From: Candidatus Zixiibacteriota bacterium
GTDB lineage: Bacteria > SM23-81 > DAOVCL01
Assembly (NCBI GenBank): GCA_030670005.1
Contig: DAOVCL010000110.1
Location: 1 to 6,861 of the forward strand
DNA length: 6,861 nt
Direction: 5' to 3'
Shown: positions 1 to 6,060 of the stretch, piece by piece
Layout: every line of letters starts with the position of its first letter
Position numbering within the stretch: position 1 is the stretch's first letter
The notes under the pieces: model-generated
What the model was told of the DNA's origin: nothing
The model's input: only the letters and a program-made list of their open reading frames with translations
The model's database searches: none
Made by a program: the position numbers and the translations under genes

Positions 1-1658
1 TCCTCCCTTACCGGCAAGGAGGAGATCTTGGCTATAGGAACATCCTTCCCTAAGGCCTTTTGGGCCAATTCGTGCATCTTTAAAATCAACTTCAGTATGG
101 CAAACTGTTTCTTCATCGAAGTATAGGTGTCCACCTCGTGAAAGGCATTCTGATGGAGGAAATCCTCCCTGATCGAGCGGGCCGTCTCCAGGAGAAGCCT
201 GTCGGAAAAGGATAGGGATTCTATCCCCACCAGCCTGACTATCTCCTCCAACTCAGCCTCCTGCTGAAGGATCTTCATCGCCTCATCCCTTAGCCGGGAG
301 AAATCCTCTCCCACCTCCTTCTTAAAGTAAGCCTCTAAATTGTCATAATAAAGGGAGTAGCTGTTCAGCCAGGAGATGGCCGGAAAATGCCTCCGATAGG
401 CCAATATATCCTCTAAGCTCCAGAAGACCTTCACCACCCTGAGGGTGGCCTGCACCACCGGATCAGAGAGGTCACCACCGGGAGGGGAGACTGCCCCTAT
501 CACGGTAAGCGCTCCCTCCCTATCATCAGAGGAGGCACACTCTACCCGACCAGCCCTCTCATAGAACTCGGCCACCCTTCTCCCCAGATAGGCAGGATAA
601 CCCTCCTCACCGGGCATCTCCTCCAACCTACCAGAGATCTCCCTCATTGCCTCGGCCCACCTGGAGGTGGAATCGGCCATCACGGCGACGCTGTATCCCA
701 TATCCCTGAAGTATTCAGCAATGGTGATCCCCGTGTAGACGGAAGCCTCCCTTGCCGCCACCGGCATATTGGATGTATTGGCAATGAGCACGGTGCGACG
801 CATAAGGGGCTCGCCTGTGCGTGGATCCTTGAGCTCGGGGAACTCCAGGAGGACATCGGCCATCTCGTTGCCCCTCTCTCCACATCCAATGTAGATGATG
901 ATCTCCGCATCTGCCCACTTGGCCAATTGATGTTGGATCACGGTCTTCCCTGAGCCAAATGGGCCGGGAACGCAGGCCGTGCCTCCCTTTCCCACAGGGA
1001 AGAAGGTATCAATCACCCTCTGCCCGGTCATCAGGGAAACCTGAGGGATTAGCTTCCTCTTGTAGGGCCTTGGCCTTCGTACGGGCCAATGGTGGGACAT
1101 AGCCAGCTCCTTCACCCCCTCTGCGGTCTCCACCTGAGCGATCTTCTCATCCACTGTGTAGTCGCCCTCTGGGACTACCTCCCTTATCGTTCCCTCTATC
1201 CCGGGAGGAACCATAATCCTGTGCAACACAACCGGAGTTTCCTTCACCTCCCCTAAGATATCCCCTTCCACCACCTTAGTCCCCGGCGTGCACTGGGGGG
1301 AGAAGTGCCATCTCTTCTCCAGGTCAAGGGGGGGAATGTCCACTCCCCTGGTCACATAGTCACCTACCTTATCACGAATCAGATCGAGAGGTCTCTGGAT
1401 GCCATCATAGATGGATTCGATGAGCCCGGGGCCAAGCTTCACGCTCAAGGGCATTCCGGTTGTAGTCACAGGCTCTCCCGGGCCCAATCCTCCGGTCTCC
1501 TCATAGACCTGGATGGAAGCTCGGTCTCCCTTCAACTCTATTATCTCCCCTACCAGACCCTTCTCGCTCACCCTTACCACATCGAACATCCTGGCCCCCT
1601 CGATTCCCTCGGCCACCACCAGAGGGCCTGAGACCTTGACGATCCTTCCCTGGTTCAT
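1..1658 (-). CDS. atpA: V/A-type ATPase catalytic subunit A (3' end cut by window edge)
   Basis: This is the nucleotide-hydrolysing subunit of the cytoplasmic V1/A1 head (also called ntpA). About 552 residues are visible; family members run to roughly 580-590, so only a few tens of C-terminal residues lie beyond the left edge. The P-loop GPFGSGKT is at residues 232-239 (Lys238, Thr239) and is followed by VIQHQLAKW. The catalytic Glu and the Arg after it are in GCGERGNEM (Glu261, Arg262). The Walker B stretch SVAVMADSTSRW is near residues 323-334, then SGRLEEMPGEEGYPAYLG and SPPGGDLSDPV. The subunit-A-specific insert between the N-terminal barrel and the P-loop (about residues 110-190) is present, which separates it from subunit B. 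The ATG directly abuts the TAG of atpF (TAGATG), and GGAGG five bases upstream, inside atpF, fixes the start. All catalytic residues are intact and no intein interrupts the P-loop. The reading was translated by hand from the window and is open to base 1. Confidence 0.97.
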   Translation of the reverse strand, partial: MNQGRIVKVSGPLVVAEGIEGARMFDVVRVSEKGLVGEIIELKGDRASIQVYEETGGLGPGEPVTTTGMPLSVKLGPGLIESIYDGIQRPLDLIRDKVGDYVTRGVDIPPLDLEKRWHFSPQCTPGTKVVEGDILGEVKETPVVLHRIMVPPGIEGTIREVVPEGDYTVDEKIAQVETAEGVKELAMSHHWPVRRPRPYKRKLIPQVSLMTGQRVIDTFFPVGKGGTACVPGPFGSGKTVIQHQLAKWADAEIIIYIGCGERGNEMADVLLEFPELKDPRTGEPLMRRTVLIANTSNMPVAAREASVYTGITIAEYFRDMGYSVAVMADSTSRWAEAMREISGRLEEMPGEEGYPAYLGRRVAEFYERAGRVECASSDDREGALTVIGAVSPPGGDLSDPVVQATLRVVKVFWSLEDILAYRRHFPAISWLNSYSLYYDNLEAYFKKEVGEDFSRLRDEAMKILQQEAELEEIVRLVGIESLSFSDRLLLETARSIREDFLHQNAFHEVDTYTSMKKQFAILKLILKMHELAQKALGKDVPIAKISSLPVRE

Positions 1659-1982
1659 CTACTCCTCCCTGAAGATATCGGCTCCTACTGCCTTCCTGAT
1701 CATATCCCTCATCTTGCTCAATGCTATCCCCAGGCTACCTCGGTTGTTAGGGATGAGCACTATGCTGGGCAAGGGCCGGCTGGATACCTCCTCTATCATA
1801 TCCTCCAAGGAACCAGCAAGGCATTCGGTAAGGAAAATAACTGCATAATCACCCTTGAGGACCTGGGCCATCCTCTCCCTCGCCTCCTCGGGCCCCAATA
1901 CGGGAAAGGTCTTTAAGCCAACTGCCTGGAAGCAAAGGATGGAATCCCTATCCCCGATGACTGCTATATTAGAGGTAATCAC
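1659..1982 (-). CDS. atpF: V/A-type ATPase central-stalk subunit F
   Basis: This 107-residue protein is the small Rossmann-like central-stalk subunit that binds subunit D and couples the head to the rotor (homologue of E. hirae NtpG). Family hallmarks are the N-terminal strand and turn IAVIGDRDS, the central YAVIFLTE strand and the C-terminal helix ending VGADIF. The length is close to the usual 100 or so. The start is GTG at 1982, chosen because the conserved first beta-strand begins three residues later and AAGGAG lies 10 bases upstream (1993-1998). The gene overlaps the end of atpC by 14 bases and its own stop touches the atpA start, so translation is probably coupled on both sides. The SD sequence for atpA lies within its last codons. 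Confidence 0.93.
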   Translation of the reverse strand: MITSNIAVIGDRDSILCFQAVGLKTFPVLGPEEARERMAQVLKGDYAVIFLTECLAGSLEDMIEEVSSRPLPSIVLIPNNRGSLGIALSKMRDMIRKAVGADIFREE

Positions 1983-2991
1983 TGGGTAGTCTCTCCTTGA
2001 TTAACTGGGGATCTAACCCATTCTCCTTTCCCAGGAGTACCGCCCTCACACTGCGTAGTTCCTCCTCCTTGACCAGGAGGAAGGCGTAGATGGGCTCTAT
2101 ACCAAAGGGGGTAAGCCTGGCCCTCTTCAGATAGGAGAGGATGTAATCTCGGCAGGCTCTCTCCAAGGGGGCAAGATCATCGCCCTTGGCCAGCCCCTCC
2201 TCCACAACCTGGTGGTAAAGGGTATTGGCAAACCTGCTGAGAAGGGACTCCCAGGGCTCGGCCAAAATCCCCAGAAAGAACCCAGGCTCTAAACTCCCTC
2301 CCTCAATCAACGCCCCCCTCAACTCAGAGGCCTCCGCCTCATTCAGTTTGAGCCTGGCAAATGTCCTCAGATTGAGAAGGTCTACCTCCCTCATGGCCCA
2401 ACCGGAGAGGAAGTCAAGCCTGGTCATCTTAAAGACGGTCAAGAGGTGGGAGAATAGGTGGCGGTCCAGGGTCAGATCAATCGCGCCAGGTTCCTGGTTC
2501 TCCTCCCAGGAGAAGAGCGCCTCCTTGATAGCCTCTACATGGTGGGAGGAGATCCCCCTATATTCTCCCTCAAAAACTGCTTCCTTCAAAGCATCTACCT
2601 TCTCCCTCCCCCAGGGCAGGAGCAGACCATCCAAATCCTCTTCCCCAAACCTGGCCTTGAGGAGGACCTTTAGGTTGTGGAAGTCATACCTATCCCTCAG
2701 GGTATCTGTCACCTCTGGGTCAAGGGACAGTTCCTGGATAAGAGTAAAAAGCTCCCCTTGCTTTCTTCCCAGGGCCACCTCATAGGTGGCCCGCTCCTCC
2801 ATCCCTAAGACCGCCTGGCTATAATCCGTCTCCCCCAGGTGCCGGAGGACCTCCTGGTTATCCTTGGCCTCCAACAGTTTAGCGAAGTCCACCTTGGTAA
2901 GAAGCCTCTTCTCCACGGCCCTTATCCTCCCCACTCCATAGGCATACTTCAGCTTCCCGCTGAATGAAGTCCGATAATCGGTGAGTTCCAT
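1969..2991 (-). CDS. atpC: V/A-type ATPase subunit C (d-type rotor adaptor)
   Basis: This 340-residue protein is the funnel-shaped adaptor that joins the membrane c-ring to the D/F shaft (homologue of NtpC and eukaryotic subunit d). The N-terminal YAYGVGRIRAVEKRLL is the usual opening of the family. Three similar helical segments follow, with LRDRYDFHNLKVLLKA near residues 97-112. The C-terminal EPIYAFLLVKEEELRSVR and the ending GLDPQLIKERL also match the family. It is soluble with no membrane segment, as expected. The ATG lies one base after the atpE stop (TAACATG). There is no good SD sequence before it, so initiation probably depends on ribosomes finishing atpE. The last codons overlap the start of atpF. 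Confidence 0.94.
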   Translation of the reverse strand: MELTDYRTSFSGKLKYAYGVGRIRAVEKRLLTKVDFAKLLEAKDNQEVLRHLGETDYSQAVLGMEERATYEVALGRKQGELFTLIQELSLDPEVTDTLRDRYDFHNLKVLLKARFGEEDLDGLLLPWGREKVDALKEAVFEGEYRGISSHHVEAIKEALFSWEENQEPGAIDLTLDRHLFSHLLTVFKMTRLDFLSGWAMREVDLLNLRTFARLKLNEAEASELRGALIEGGSLEPGFFLGILAEPWESLLSRFANTLYHQVVEEGLAKGDDLAPLERACRDYILSYLKRARLTPFGIEPIYAFLLVKEEELRSVRAVLLGKENGLDPQLIKERLPSDYL

Positions 2992-2992
2992 G

Positions 2993-3589
2993 TTAAGAGA
3001 AGAGTATCCTGGCTACCTCCCCTTCCAATTCCTCCCTCTTAGACCCCAGGAGGGATTCAAAGCTACAGTTAACCTCTTTCTTGCCCTTGCGCAGAATGAA
3101 ACCGCTACCGATCTGCCTGTTCTCCTCAGCCAGGGAGAGCCCGCCCTTCTTCCCTCCAGTCCTCAGCCTCTGATTTACCCTCTCCAGAAAGCCACCCCCC
3201 AACTTCCCCTTCGTTTCCTCTGAAATTATCACCTCCTCATCCCCATCCTCAACGGCCTTGAGCAGAAGATCCTCCATTAGCTTGGAGTATTCCCCTCCCT
3301 TCATACCCTCTACCCTCTGCAGGGCCAGCTCAAAGACCTTCCCTATCAAGACCTGTTTCTCCTTGAGGGAACCTCTCTTCACCTCCATCTCCGCCCGGGA
3401 GAGCACCCTTTTTTTCTCCTCGACAGCCTGGGCCTGAGCCTCCTTTTGGGCCTCTTCCGTTATCTGTCCCACCTCCTTTTTGGCCCTGGATATAATTTCC
3501 TTTGCCCTCTTTTGAGCCTCCTCCCTAATCTTTTGCGCCTCGGCTTGGGCATCAGCAAGGATCTTAGCGGTGATCTTCTCAGCCGACAT
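2993..3589 (-). CDS. atpE: V/A-type ATPase peripheral-stalk subunit E
   Basis: This 198-residue protein is the stator subunit that pairs with the G/H subunit along the outside of the enzyme. Residues 1 to about 75 are an uninterrupted Ala/Glu/Lys/Arg/Gln-rich helix (for example EAQKIREEAQKRAKEI), typical of the right-handed coiled coil of the EG stalk. The globular C-terminal head carries the family signature SGFILRKGKKEVNCSF at about residues 162-177. A short Gly/Lys-rich stretch (RTGGKKGG) precedes this and looks like a loop in the head domain. The ATG is five bases after the atpK stop with only a weak, distant SD sequence, suggesting coupling to atpK. Its partner G/H is not encoded in the visible part of the operon. 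Confidence 0.94.
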   Translation of the reverse strand: MSAEKITAKILADAQAEAQKIREEAQKRAKEIISRAKKEVGQITEEAQKEAQAQAVEEKKRVLSRAEMEVKRGSLKEKQVLIGKVFELALQRVEGMKGGEYSKLMEDLLLKAVEDGDEEVIISEETKGKLGGGFLERVNQRLRTGGKKGGLSLAEENRQIGSGFILRKGKKEVNCSFESLLGSKREELEGEVARILFS

Positions 3590-3594
3590 AGTGA

Positions 3595-4077
3595 TCAGCC
3601 AATCCTTATCCCATTAAGAAGGAAGAAGGTGACCAGAAGTCCCAATACGGCATAAGTCTCCACCATAGCCGCATATACCACGCCCTTCATTGCCTGTTCA
3701 GGCCTCTTGGCCACCAGGTTCACCCCTGCCGCACACACCTTCCCCTGATGGATGGCAGAGAAGAAACCGGCCACTGCTATAGGGGTGCAGGCAAAGAATA
3801 TCTGCCACCCCTGCAACTGGGTTATGGGGTTAAGGCTTCCTCCCAAAAGACCCAACTTCATCATCACCAAGAATGCGGCCACAAAACCATAAAAGCCCTG
3901 GGTTCCCGGTAGGACAACCAGAAGGAATAGACTACCGAACTTCTCCGGGTCCTCGCTCAGAACCCCGGCGGCAGACTGGCCAGGAAGCCCTATCCCCATA
4001 GCAGAACCGGTCCCCGCCATAAAGGCGGCTAAAGCAGCTCCCGCTATAGCAATGGCCAGACCAAAGGGATCAACCAT
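3595..4077 (-). CDS. atpK: V/A-type ATPase membrane ring subunit K (two-hairpin c subunit)
   Basis: This is the ion-binding rotor-ring subunit in the membrane (homologue of E. hirae NtpK), 160 residues from ATG 4077. That start is chosen because AAAGGAGG sits five bases upstream; the upstream extension of the open frame runs through degenerate repeats and is not credible. Four membrane helices form two hairpins: GLAIAIAGAALAAF and LLVVLPGTQGFYGFVAAFLV in the first, FFACTPIAVAGFFSAI and VVYAAMVETYAVLGLL in the second. The ion-carrying Glu is Glu140 in helix 4; the matching place in helix 2 is Gln60, so each subunit has one carboxylate, as in V-type rings. Leu56, Thr59, Gln60, Tyr63, Gln111 and Glu140 correspond to the residues that bind or enclose Na+ in E. 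hirae NtpK (Leu61, Thr64, Gln65, Tyr68, Gln110, Glu139). This supports Na+ coupling by inference. It is the first gene of the ATPase operon here. Confidence 0.95.
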   Translation of the reverse strand: MVDPFGLAIAIAGAALAAFMAGTGSAMGIGLPGQSAAGVLSEDPEKFGSLFLLVVLPGTQGFYGFVAAFLVMMKLGLLGGSLNPITQLQGWQIFFACTPIAVAGFFSAIHQGKVCAAGVNLVAKRPEQAMKGVVYAAMVETYAVLGLLVTFFLLNGIRIG

Positions 4078-4082
4078 CAATG

Positions 4083-4090
4083 CCTCCTTT
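4083..4090 (-). promoter_or_regulatory. ribosome binding site of atpK
   Basis: AAAGGAGG lies five bases before ATG 4077. This near-perfect Shine-Dalgarno decides the atpK start against the longer open frame that reaches GTG 4131. Confidence 0.85.
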
Positions 4091-4101
4091 TTTAACAGTT
4101 C

Positions 4102-4210
4102 ACCACGGAATCTCTGGAACACGAATGACACGAATAGATAAATTTACCTCGGAACTACAAAGCTTACCACGGAAATTCGGTGAAGTTACCACAGAACCTC
4201 ACGGAACTAT
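4102..4210. repeat. degenerate short repeats of CCACGGAA / CACGAAT type in the ATPase leader
   Basis: Related units recur: CCACGGAAT (4103), GGAACACGAAT (4116), ACACGAAT (4128), CCTCGGAACT (4147), ACCACGGAAAT (4167), ACCACAGAACCT (4189) and CTCACGGAACT (4198). The spacing is irregular, between about 9 and 20 bases, so this is neither a clean tandem array nor a CRISPR. Read on the minus strand the units are TTCGTGT and TTCCGTGGT. From memory, unverified, similar TTCGTGTCATTCGTGTTC-type intergenic elements recur in several uncultivated bacterial genomes. The stretch lies in the probable 5' untranslated leader of the ATPase transcript. Confidence 0.5.
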
Positions 4211-4240
4211 ACAGTCCAGCAGAGTAGCAAGCAAACAATA

Positions 4241-4260
4241 GCCACAGATTTCACTGATAG
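4241..4260. repeat. single copy of a CCACAGATTTCACTGAT motif
   Basis: The site reads GCCACAGATTTCACTGATAG, an imperfect direct repeat of CACAGAT and CACTGAT nine bases apart. On the minus strand it resembles the AATCTGTGAAATCTGTGGC type of dispersed intergenic element that I recall from other uncultivated bacterial genomes. That memory is unverified and this is a single copy, so the call is tentative. Confidence 0.3.
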
Positions 4261-4336
4261 TAAAAAAGATACTGGAGGCTTTCACCTGGTATATTGGGAA
4301 ATCAAACAACCCTTATACAGGGGAATACCATAGGTA

Positions 4337-4366
4337 ATTCTTGATTTTACCGCTTCATTTTGTCAA
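4337..4366 (-). promoter_or_regulatory. candidate promoter of the ATPase operon
   Basis: On the minus strand TTGACA (4361-4366) is a perfect -35 hexamer. After an 18-base spacer comes AAGAAT (4337-4342), which matches TATAAT at four of six positions. If it is used, the transcript has a leader of roughly 250 bases before atpK that includes the short repeats. The -10 element is weak and other AT-rich hexamers are nearby, so this is only a candidate. Confidence 0.35.
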
Positions 4367-4467
4367 CAAATATGCTTACAATCTAAAATGAAACCGTCAA
4401 TACCAAATACCTCTCCATTACATCACAATATCTGGCTGAAAAAGGCTTCAATACACTCCCCAAAATA

Positions 4468-5232
4468 TCATTGCAACTGCCCACCCAGACTATCGATGGC
4501 TTTTTTCACCTTAACGATGCATTTGTTGATATCTTTAAATATCTCTCTTGCTGGAAATCTTAATACTATCCAACCGCGGCTTGCCAAATAGTTTTCACGC
4601 TCCATATCCTTCAACTGATCCTCATATCTCTCATGCCAGGCTCTCCCTTCACATTCGATAGCTATCTTACCCCTGTTACAGAATATGGCAAAATCAAGTC
4701 TGCATATGCACCTATTTTCCTCAAACAGATAATGTTGATAACTCGCATTTATCATGTTGCACTTCAATTCCCTCAACATTATCTCCTCAATGGGGCTTCT
4801 CAGGTAAAGATCGGTGATTTCTCTGGCACTCTTAAGCTTGGCTAAAGTAGTGAATAAGAATGTAACCCGTCTCCCAGCCTCATTATAGATTCGATGCGGT
4901 GTTCGCATTATCTTCCCAAGACTGAGCTTGTAATAATCTTCACCACCTCTTGGGTGTGATTCCTCATCAGGCAAAAGTTCACGCCTTTTGACTATTTGGC
5001 AATCACTAATTTTGGTATAATAGTTTATGGACTCACCCTCATCACCGAACTCTTTAGTCTGGTAGAAGGCGAGATAATCAGCTCTACCCTTTGGAGCAAA
5101 CCTAATGGGAATCCTGTACCAATGTTTAGACTTTACTATCTCCATATCCTTTATCCTTGTGATTACTCCTATTAGAACAGGACTTGCGGGTAAAGGTCTC
5201 CTCCTCTTAGGAGGATTTACATAAGGAGGCAT
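4468..5232 (-). CDS. two-domain protein with C-terminal DUF559/Vsr-like nuclease domain
   Basis: The protein is 254 residues and I know no established name for it. The C-terminal part (about residues 146-247) has the layout of DUF559/Vsr-type PD-(D/E)xK nucleases. It begins with a helix opening SPIEEIMLREL; Asp180 lies in RLDFAIF, and Glu193 and Glu195 in IAIECEG. His200, Asp209 and Arg212 follow, then the closing GWIVLRF (220-226). Metal-dependent cleavage of DNA or RNA is therefore likely by family analogy; the substrate is unknown. The N-terminal part (about 19-143) is a separate beta-rich domain with HWYRIP (37-42), LAFYQTKEFG (54-63), INYYTKI and YYKLSLGKI, ending before a REITDLY linker. 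I do not recognise it firmly; a PUA/EVE-like nucleic-acid-binding fold is possible. ATG 5232 has no clear SD sequence. An internal ATG at 5145 has AAGG nearby but would remove conserved-looking strand residues. It lies 95 bases after the transglycosylase gene on the same strand, perhaps cotranscribed, and is AT-richer than the ATPase genes. Confidence 0.72.
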   Translation of the reverse strand: MPPYVNPPKRRRPLPASPVLIGVITRIKDMEIVKSKHWYRIPIRFAPKGRADYLAFYQTKEFGDEGESINYYTKISDCQIVKRRELLPDEESHPRGGEDYYKLSLGKIMRTPHRIYNEAGRRVTFLFTTLAKLKSAREITDLYLRSPIEEIMLRELKCNMINASYQHYLFEENRCICRLDFAIFCNRGKIAIECEGRAWHERYEDQLKDMERENYLASRGWIVLRFPAREIFKDINKCIVKVKKAIDSLGGQLQ

Positions 5233-5327
5233 AGTTTTGAAGTTGTTCTACCTTCTTTTTCAATATTTATAAGTCTTTTGCTTTCTTATGTATCCCTTCA
5301 GCTTCAAGAAGTTTCCAGCCAGAAAAA

Positions 5328-5981
5328 CTAAGATGCTTTCTTATACATCTTATAAAACTTTAACACTTCATTTACATATCCCTCAGCAAATGGGGGGACT
5401 CCCTTATATCTCTTTACATTTGAAGGCCCTGTATTGTAGGCAGCAAGCGCAAGACGACGATTTCCGCCGTATCTATTGTATAGCTGACGGAGATATTTTG
5501 TCCCCGCTAAGAGATTAGACCTCGCCCCAAATGGATTCCCTTCTCTCAAACTGTAGTAAGTAGAGGGAAGAAGTTGCATCAGCCCACATCCACCTGCGGG
5601 AGAAAGGGCAAACTGGTTAAAACCAGATTCAACCTTAACTACCGCCTTCACTAAAGCAGGATGCAGGCCATATTTTCGAGCTGCAACGACAATTTCCCGT
5701 TCGATCGTTACCCGACTCGCTCTCTTACCCGGAATCACGGTAGCCCAGCCAGTATAATATAGACGCAGTTTATGAGCCTCGATAAGCTGGGGCAGATAAC
5801 GAATCCGTGGAAAGAGTGGACCGAAAAGCTGTGGAATCAGAATGTAAACCGAAAAGAATAAAAATGCCACAAGGAAGAATGCCTTGCGGTTCAGAAATCT
5901 CTTCCGACGCCTCTTCTTTCGCGCACACCACCAAATGAAGAGTATAATGAGAATGAAATCAATGGCAAATCGTGAGACCAA
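5328..5981 (-). CDS. membrane-anchored lytic transglycosylase (SLT domain)
   Basis: This enzyme cleaves peptidoglycan glycan strands to anhydro-muropeptides on the outer face of the inner membrane. The SLT/Slt70-type catalytic domain covers about residues 92-212. It opens with EIVVAARKYGLHPALVKAVV. The catalytic Glu118 is in VKVESGFNQ, followed by SPAGGCGLMQLLPST (127-141), NLLAGTKYL (156-164), ALAAYNTGP (178-186) and FAEGYVNEVLKFY. Two membrane segments (about residues 5-20 and 34-50) flank a very basic stretch, RKKRRRKR (21-28). By the positive-inside rule this puts the loop in the cytoplasm and the catalytic domain outside. The start drawn is TTG 5981, the first conventional initiation codon after an in-frame stop at 6023-6021. 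However, AAGGAGG at 6022-6016 points to an in-frame CTG at 6011, which would add ten residues. The gene has its own promoter and may be cotranscribed with the nuclease gene. The family assignment is firm; the specific role (MltC/MltE-like, secretion-associated or other) is not. Confidence 0.92.
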   Translation of the reverse strand: MVSRFAIDFILIILFIWWCARKKRRRKRFLNRKAFFLVAFLFFSVYILIPQLFGPLFPRIRYLPQLIEAHKLRLYYTGWATVIPGKRASRVTIEREIVVAARKYGLHPALVKAVVKVESGFNQFALSPAGGCGLMQLLPSTYYSLREGNPFGARSNLLAGTKYLRQLYNRYGGNRRLALAAYNTGPSNVKRYKGVPPFAEGYVNEVLKFYKMYKKAS

Positions 5982-6015
5982 TGTCCCGGAGAGATTTACT
6001 ACCCGATACAGATTG

Positions 6016-6022
6016 CCTCCTT
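6016..6022 (-). promoter_or_regulatory. strong ribosome binding site favouring a CTG start
   Basis: AAGGAGG on the minus strand is a full Shine-Dalgarno, but no ATG, GTG or TTG follows at normal spacing. Four bases later comes CTG (6011-6009), in frame with the transglycosylase and just after the in-frame stop TAA at 6023-6021. TTG 5981 lies 34 bases downstream of the site with only a poor GGGA before it. Confidence 0.6.
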
Positions 6023-6060
6023 AACTTACTGAACCTCAGAGCAGACAACAGATTTTCACA

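Larger units (their letters stand above)
4078..4467 (-). other. gene-free leader region between the nuclease gene and the ATPase operon
   Basis: No credible coding frame is present on either strand over these 390 bases. From right to left the region holds a candidate promoter (4337-4366), a small CCCT/AGGG hairpin (4310-4322), the CACAGAT motif and the degenerate CACGGAA repeats, ending at the atpK ribosome binding site. It also marks where base composition changes from AT-richer on the right to GC-richer on the left. No terminator with a run of T was found after the nuclease gene, so read-through into the ATPase operon is possible. Confidence 0.6.

Noticed and set aside
942..965. Possible intein at the P-loop of subunit A, a known insertion point in some V/A-ATPases
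   Set aside because: The GPFGSGKT motif and its flanks read continuously with no insertion.
1305..1848. Open frames on the plus strand opposite atpA and atpF
   Set aside because: They are antisense to clearly conserved ATPase genes, and their translations are Ser/Pro/Leu-rich with no domain logic, as expected from the purine-rich opposite strand.
2225..2785. A 186-codon open frame on the plus strand opposite atpC
   Set aside because: The low-complexity Ser/Arg-rich translation lies wholly inside a well-supported gene on the other strand.
4078..4131. An 18-residue N-terminal extension of atpK starting at GTG 4131
   Set aside because: It has no ribosome binding site, runs through the degenerate repeats, and a near-perfect SD sequence precedes ATG 4077, which gives the normal family length.
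4102..4210. CRISPR-like array in the ATPase leader
   Set aside because: The units are only 7-11 bases, imperfect and irregularly spaced, with no spacers of constant length and no cas genes in the window.
4310..4322. CCCTTATACAGGG hairpin and its shared CCCTTATAC with the transglycosylase promoter
   Set aside because: The 4-base stem and a single shared 9-mer in AT-rich DNA can occur by chance, and the longer inverted repeat seen at 6064-6082 is missing here.
5145..5232. Internal ATG 5145 as the true start of the nuclease-domain protein
   Set aside because: It has a slightly better SD sequence, but it would remove a hydrophobic strand (PVLIGVI) that appears to begin the N-terminal domain. 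It is kept only as an alternative.
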